Assembly (NCBI GenBank): GCA_023974075.1
Contig: CM043790.1
Location: forward strand, 2,908,523-2,972,522
Origin: Chaenocephalus aceratus
Lineage: Eukaryota > Chordata > Actinopteri > Perciformes > Channichthyidae
Length of the DNA stretch: 64,000 bases
Direction: 5' to 3'
Positions 59,863 through 64,000 of the stretch are shown piece by piece. Numbering within the stretch: the first letter of the stretch is position 1; the number at the start of each line of letters is the position of its first letter. The position numbers and the translations under genes were made by a program. A model generated the notes under the pieces. That model searched no databases. It was given only the letters and a program-made list of their open reading frames with translations, and was not told the DNA's origin.

Positions 59863-60544
59863 AGGGGTCTCCAACCTTTCTTCATCTGAGAGCTACATTT
59901 ATTCACATAGCACTCATCGGTTGAATTAAGCTACTTCTGTAAACTTGTGAAATTGCAATACCCAAAGCTTATCAAAATAAAAATAAAATGTGAGTGTGTG
60001 CTGTCACCTGAGCTGCTGTGCTGTGTGTGCAGAGACAGCTGTGCTAAACATTCATCAGGGTTTGGTCGCTCTCTCTTTGGATGTGTTATGAACAATTTAG
60101 TGCTAACCTCAGCTTTGTCATTACATTTGTGCTGGGTAAGGGCACAGTACATATGAGTTATTTTCCTTCACTTTGATTTATGTCAGTATTATATATCCTA
60201 ACTTCTTTCTAAAGATAAATAGGAATAAAATAAATGGTGCTCCAGCTTGACAGACACATTTATTTTCGATAACACAGGTAACGATTTCATTTAGCATAAT
60301 TTTGTTTAAAGAATGCATGGCAGAATCAGACTTGGCATACGAGTAGTTCATCAGTGTTTAAGTTAAATAACGCCATAGTGTGGCAACACAATGATAACGG
60401 TAACATGCTGATGTTTAGTATAATACTTATCATCTACCACTGTTTTAGTTCAGTGTTTTATCATAGTGACATTAACAAGTTTGCAGTGGATCACTGAACA
60501 AATTAAATGTAATAAGACATGACTTTTGACTTGTTTATTTTACA
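59863..60544. other. spacer with a solo hAT-like end
   Basis: CAGGGGTCTCCAACCTTTCT at about 59866 looks like the terminal repeat of a fish hAT element. No matching end is found to the right. No gene is recognised in the rest. Confidence 0.4.
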
Positions 60545-60895
60545 TACAAAGTATGGACAATATTCGTACTGTATATAATATAAATAAAGTGAATTTAAAA
60601 AATAATGTATACAAAGTATTCACAAAAAAGTGTGGAGAACATACTGTATATAATGTAAATAAAATGAATTAAAAAAATAATGTATACAAAGTATTCACAA
60701 AAAAGTGTGGAGAACATACTGTATATAATATAAATAAAGTGTATTTAAAAAAGAATGTACACAAAGTATTCACAAAAAAGTGTGGAGAACATACTGTATA
60801 TACCATATTAAGTGTATTTAAAAAAGAATGTACACAAAGTATTCACAAAAAGGTGTGGAGAACATACTGTATATACTATAACTATAAAATAAGGC
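60545..60895. repeat. 75-bp tandem repeat, about 4.5 copies
   Basis: ACAAAGTATTCACAAAAA and GTGTGGAGAACATACTGTAT recur with starts at 60608, 60683, 60758 and 60831. A degenerate first copy lies at 60548. It lies between the two convergent Harbinger genes and overlaps the 3' end of the minus-strand one. Confidence 0.92.
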
Positions 60896-62189
60896 CATTG
60901 TTTGCTGTTGTTCTCCATCACCTTTACCATTCTGTCTAACAAGCCAAGCATTTGGCTGTCCTGCTCGTCCTTCGCGATTCTGTTGATCCTGTTCTGCTCA
61001 ATTCTGCTCTGCTCTGTTAAAGCAGTTATGTTGAAAACCCGTAGGAACTCAGCATTGGTCTCCTGCACCTCCTGAAACATCGCCCGGGTCTGCTCCAGTA
61101 GCTCTTCGTCCACTCTTCTCCATTAACAAGACAAGGCCAGATGACGAATCCCGCTTCCTTTTAACTACAAAGGGAACAATAATAATGAAGTCAACACCGT
61201 ATTCATGGAATTCTATGAGGTGTAAATTATATACTGTGTAATGAAATGTTTTATTGTTATTATGGCTGCAGGTGCATAACTTGAACAACTACTACAATGA
61301 CAATGCCATGATAAATGGCAACAGGGAACAGTATTACCATTATGACCACTGTAAACCTTACCCTGTTTGTTTCGGCCCACTGGCTGGGTTAGGGTCACCA
61401 GAGATTCCTGGGAAGAGCTGCTTGTGGCAAGAGGAGACCCAAGCATGTGCACGGGCGAGCTACACGCCAACGGTAGTGGTGGTTCCGACACAGTACACTC
61501 CAAACGAGATATGTCTGTAAACACAATATAAACACAATGAACAAAAGTAGCCCTTCAACAAATCATACATCGTTAGTGAGAAGAAAGAACATACATTGGA
61601 GGCGTTCGCTGTCTATGCCATGGGGATACCTTTGTTTATTATTGTTAGCATTAGCATGCTAGCGCATGGGTGCCCACCCGGTAGCTATAGTAGGTAAACT
61701 TTAGCTATTATTGCCAGGTCTGTCGATAGCTACATGGTTTAGTTTATGTTGTAAAACAAAAAGGCACAAATAACACAAATCAGTAATGCATAACTCACCA
61801 GCATTAAATGACTCGTCCTCAAACCCAATTGACGAGAGAGAAAGCGAATTCACCGTGGATCCCAAACCACTCGTCGGTCTGTCTCCGAGGACCGAGTCTA
61901 GCAAGTCAAAATGTGGACTTGTTTTCGGACGACCGCTGCCACTCCGTCCGAGCTCTTTCTTTTTTAGGTTCCGATAATCCTTCTTTATTTTTCTCAATTT
62001 GTTGCTAATCTGTATAATGCTACGGTCATAACCAGCGGTTGCCATCTCTCGCTGCAATTGTTGCAGAATAGCTTTGGACCGCGTGCTCCCATCCAGCTTC
62101 CTCTGTACCTCTTCGGAAGACCAGATTGCCACGAGGTAGCTGGTCTCTTCAGTGGACCACTGCTGCTTGTTCAGTTTGAGGTTTTCCAT
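60880..62189 (-). pseudogene. Harbinger-associated Myb/SANT-like DNA-binding protein, three exons
   Basis: Exon 1 (62189 to about 61801) starts MENLKLNKQQWSTEETSYLV. It has the Trp-spaced trihelix pattern (W..EE...L...W, ISNKLRKIKKDYRNLKKKE) of Myb/SANT-like proteins and ends at a GTGAGT donor. Exon 2 (61516-61362) follows TTTACAG and reads DISRLECTVSEPPLPLACSS up to a GTAAGG donor. Exon 3 starts after TTTGTAG at about 61166 (KRKRDSSSGLVLLMEK). A shift is needed to reach DEELLEQTRAMFQEVQETN and RIEQNRINRIAKDEQDSQ, a coiled-coil-like tail. In Harbinger elements such a protein guides the transposase to DNA ends and the nucleus. The frame break in exon 3 suggests decay. Confidence 0.75.
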
Positions 62190-62535
62190 CGTTGTGTACT
62201 AACTGGATAAAACGCAGGCATGTTGTTGTTGTTCAGGAAGTTGATCCCGCCCATGCCCCTGCCCCCGCCTCGACGTAAGAGAGACGTAAGCGACGCCGCC
62301 TCTTAGCTCCAAAGCTCTTGCCTCTGGACCGACAATTTTTTGGAGCTGGAAGTGAACCCGATTCCGGAGCTAAGAGCGCGCCGCTGCGGTGTGAACAGGA
62401 AAAACCGGCGCTTTTCAGCTTTTCCGAGCCGGAGCTGGAAAAGCGCTGGCGTGAAAGGGGCATCAGCCTCTGCAGAAGAGGCAGGGACGACCAACGGAAG
62501 CCTTACTAAAGCTTCCACCTGACCGAAGAGACCTC
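62190..62535. other. right flank of the Harbinger element
   Basis: GC-rich DNA upstream of the Myb-like ATG. GGAGCTGGAA occurs at 62343 and 62429, with AAGAGC and GCGC words. GCGTGAAAGGGGC near 62450 resembles a Harbinger-type terminal repeat. The matching left end was not located. Confidence 0.35.
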
Positions 62536-64000
62536 TCACCTCTGGCACCATTTCCAGAATAATGCAGCAACATCTGAGCTTGTTTCATAGGTGTAATTAG
62601 CCCCAAACATGGCCAGCTGCACCTGCAGTAGTCTTGAATTCAATTCAGGATACTCTTCTACCACCTTGTCCATGTCTCCGTGTAGCAGCATATTTTCAAG
62701 CTGCTGCAGCTTGTGGAATCCAGCTTGTTCAAACCTCTCTATGAATTGAGTATTCACTGTGTCCAAGGCATTGTAGAATTGGACTCTGTACAAGGACTGG
62801 GCATCGGGATGGATATGGGCTGCAGCCTGACCGGTGTAACACTTTGTAGGTTTGCGGACATGAGGGACATGAGTTGTAGTTCTAACTTTGTTGCCACAGC
62901 AGTTGCTTTCGAGAACAATACATCAAAATGCTCCTCCGTTCGTTTGACCTGCATGCTTGTTTTGACATGGTCTACAGCCTCCAACATGCCTGAAACGGTC
63001 TGTTTCCTAAGCTGCAGGGAGGTGTGCAGGCACTCCAAATCCCCCATCAGGTCTTCAGCCCTTAAAAGGCCGAGCACAGTGTTCCCTTTAAGAAATGTTC
63101 CATGAAGACCATTGGCCTTGGCTGAAGTTTCAGGTGAGCTGCATGATGCCATTTCTTCAAGGGCCTTCAGCACTGACTCATACTGCTTGAGAACTGAGCG
63201 GATGGCAGGGGTACGTACAGTCCACCTGGTAGGACAGAGAGGCTTCAATGAGGTGAAAGTTGAACCATGCTCTGATTTTGCGATATTATGGAAAATCAAC
63301 TTGAACTTGCCAGATTGATTAAAGAAGCCCCCCAATTCTTGGACCAGACCCTTTGCATCTCTTACTAGTGGAGGCTCCACAGGCAGACTGCGTAATTAAG
63401 TTCACGCAGTGGGGACCACAGTGACAATACACAGCCAGCGGTTGTTCTTTCCTTAAAATGGCTTGTACTCCCTGCAATCGTCCAGCCATGTTTGCGGCAC
63501 CATCATAAGTTTGTCCTCGGAGTTGAGACAGAGGAAGCTGTAGGCGCGTCATCACATCACATGCCATCTTGGCTATATTTTGCCCTGTTGTTGATGACAC
63601 TTGGTAGATTCCCAGGAATTCTTCCTTTGGTTGTAGATCTGCATCTACAGAGCGCACACATATTGACTCCTGCTCAACTCCTGATATATCTTGGGTGCCA
63701 TCAATGATAATTGCGAACTGGACCACTGGCATTGATGTTATTTCCTACACAATTTATTTGATGATTGTATTGGCCATCACCTTCAACAGTTCGTTCTGCA
63801 ATTCCGTACTGGTGAAATCGAGGGGACCTTTTAGCCAGGAGGTCAGCTCTGCATCGCCCGTTGCCTTGTACTTTAGAAGCTGGCTTAAATTCCCACTCTC
63901 CTTCTGATCGCCTCGAAAAGCCAGACCTTGCCGCGCCAAGTACCTCACACCCTCAACAATCTTCATCAGATGTCTTCTTGCTTGTTGCTGCCGTCTTTCA
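62536..64000 (-). pseudogene. hAT-superfamily (DUF4371/ZMYM1-like) transposase, continues past the edge
   Basis: Reading on the minus strand from the window edge: GLAFRGDQKESGNLSQLL, then LLKVMANTIIK, two in-frame stops, EITSMPVVQFAIIIDGTQD, SICVRSVDADL, QTYDGAANMAGRLQGVQAI and YCHCGPHCVNLITQSAC. A frameshift near 63395 leads to VEPPLVRDAKGLVQELGGFF, then CPTRWTVRTPAIRSVLKQY. A further shift near 62830 leads to AAAHIHPDAQSLYRVQFYNA and FWKWCQR. The Asp of DGTQD, the DGAANM box, the C-H-CGPHC block and the PTRW motif are typical of this hAT family. The BED/TTF zinc-finger N-terminus lies outside the window. Confidence 0.82.

Noticed and set aside
62395..62461. Harbinger right terminal inverted repeat
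   Set aside because: GCGTGAAAGGGGC looks right but I could not find the complementary left end in 57-59 kb, so it is left as a candidate only.

Overview
The window is repeat-dense teleost (ray-finned fish) nuclear DNA. The evidence is the mobile-element set: a DIRS-type tyrosine-recombinase retrotransposon, L2 and related APE-type LINEs, tRNA-derived SINEs, many hAT-like elements with 8-bp target-site duplications (TSDs), TTAA-flanked elements, a PIF/Harbinger gene pair, and long (CA)n tracts next to telomere-like CCCTAA blocks. I could not recognise any conserved host protein-coding exon. The best host-gene candidate is one CpG-rich 5' exon and promoter on the minus strand near 32.6-33.0 kb.

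Layout. 0.5-1.9 kb: 3' end of a broken DIRS element. 3.2-6.6 kb: an L2 fragment split by a 3-kb foldback element with an 8-bp target duplication. 7.9-13.5 kb: a decayed DIRS element with inverted terminal repeats and a circle-junction-like internal complementary region. It sits inside another repeat and carries unusual 17-residue coding repeats plus an internal tandem duplication. 13.5-17.5 kb: two complete hAT-like elements, TTAA-type repeats and CA/TG tracts. 20.2-27.0 kb: a nest of DNA transposons at least four layers deep, also holding a LINE reverse transcriptase, a SINE and a hAT transposase piece. 28.3-30.2 kb: a GTGTAAC-based minisatellite with a 234-bp higher-order period. 31.8-33.6 kb: GT/GA tracts, telomere-like DNA and the candidate promoter. 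33.9-38.4 kb: a small hAT element and a TTAA element with an element nested inside it. 40-46.6 kb: a SINE, hAT copies and a 2.8-kb terminal-inverted-repeat element with splice-like signals on both strands. 46.6-52 kb: a LINE with its endonuclease, a SINE inside it, a foldback element with an unknown 127-residue ORF, and an L2 reverse transcriptase inserted in another repeat. 52.5-55.2 kb: a hAT copy carrying a solo LTR, and a second foldback element. 58-62.4 kb: a convergent Harbinger transposase and Myb/SANT-like gene pair. 62.5-64 kb: a decayed hAT transposase that continues past the right edge.

Nothing in the window works as a host operon or pathway. The genes seen are mobile-element proteins: Gag-like, reverse transcriptase, RNase H, recombinase, transposases and an accessory DNA-binding protein. 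Nearly all carry frameshifts, stops or truncations. The most informative content is structural: nesting order, target duplications, repeat-derived coding sequence, and a roughly 540-bp module shared by the Harbinger locus and an unrelated-looking element 14 kb away.
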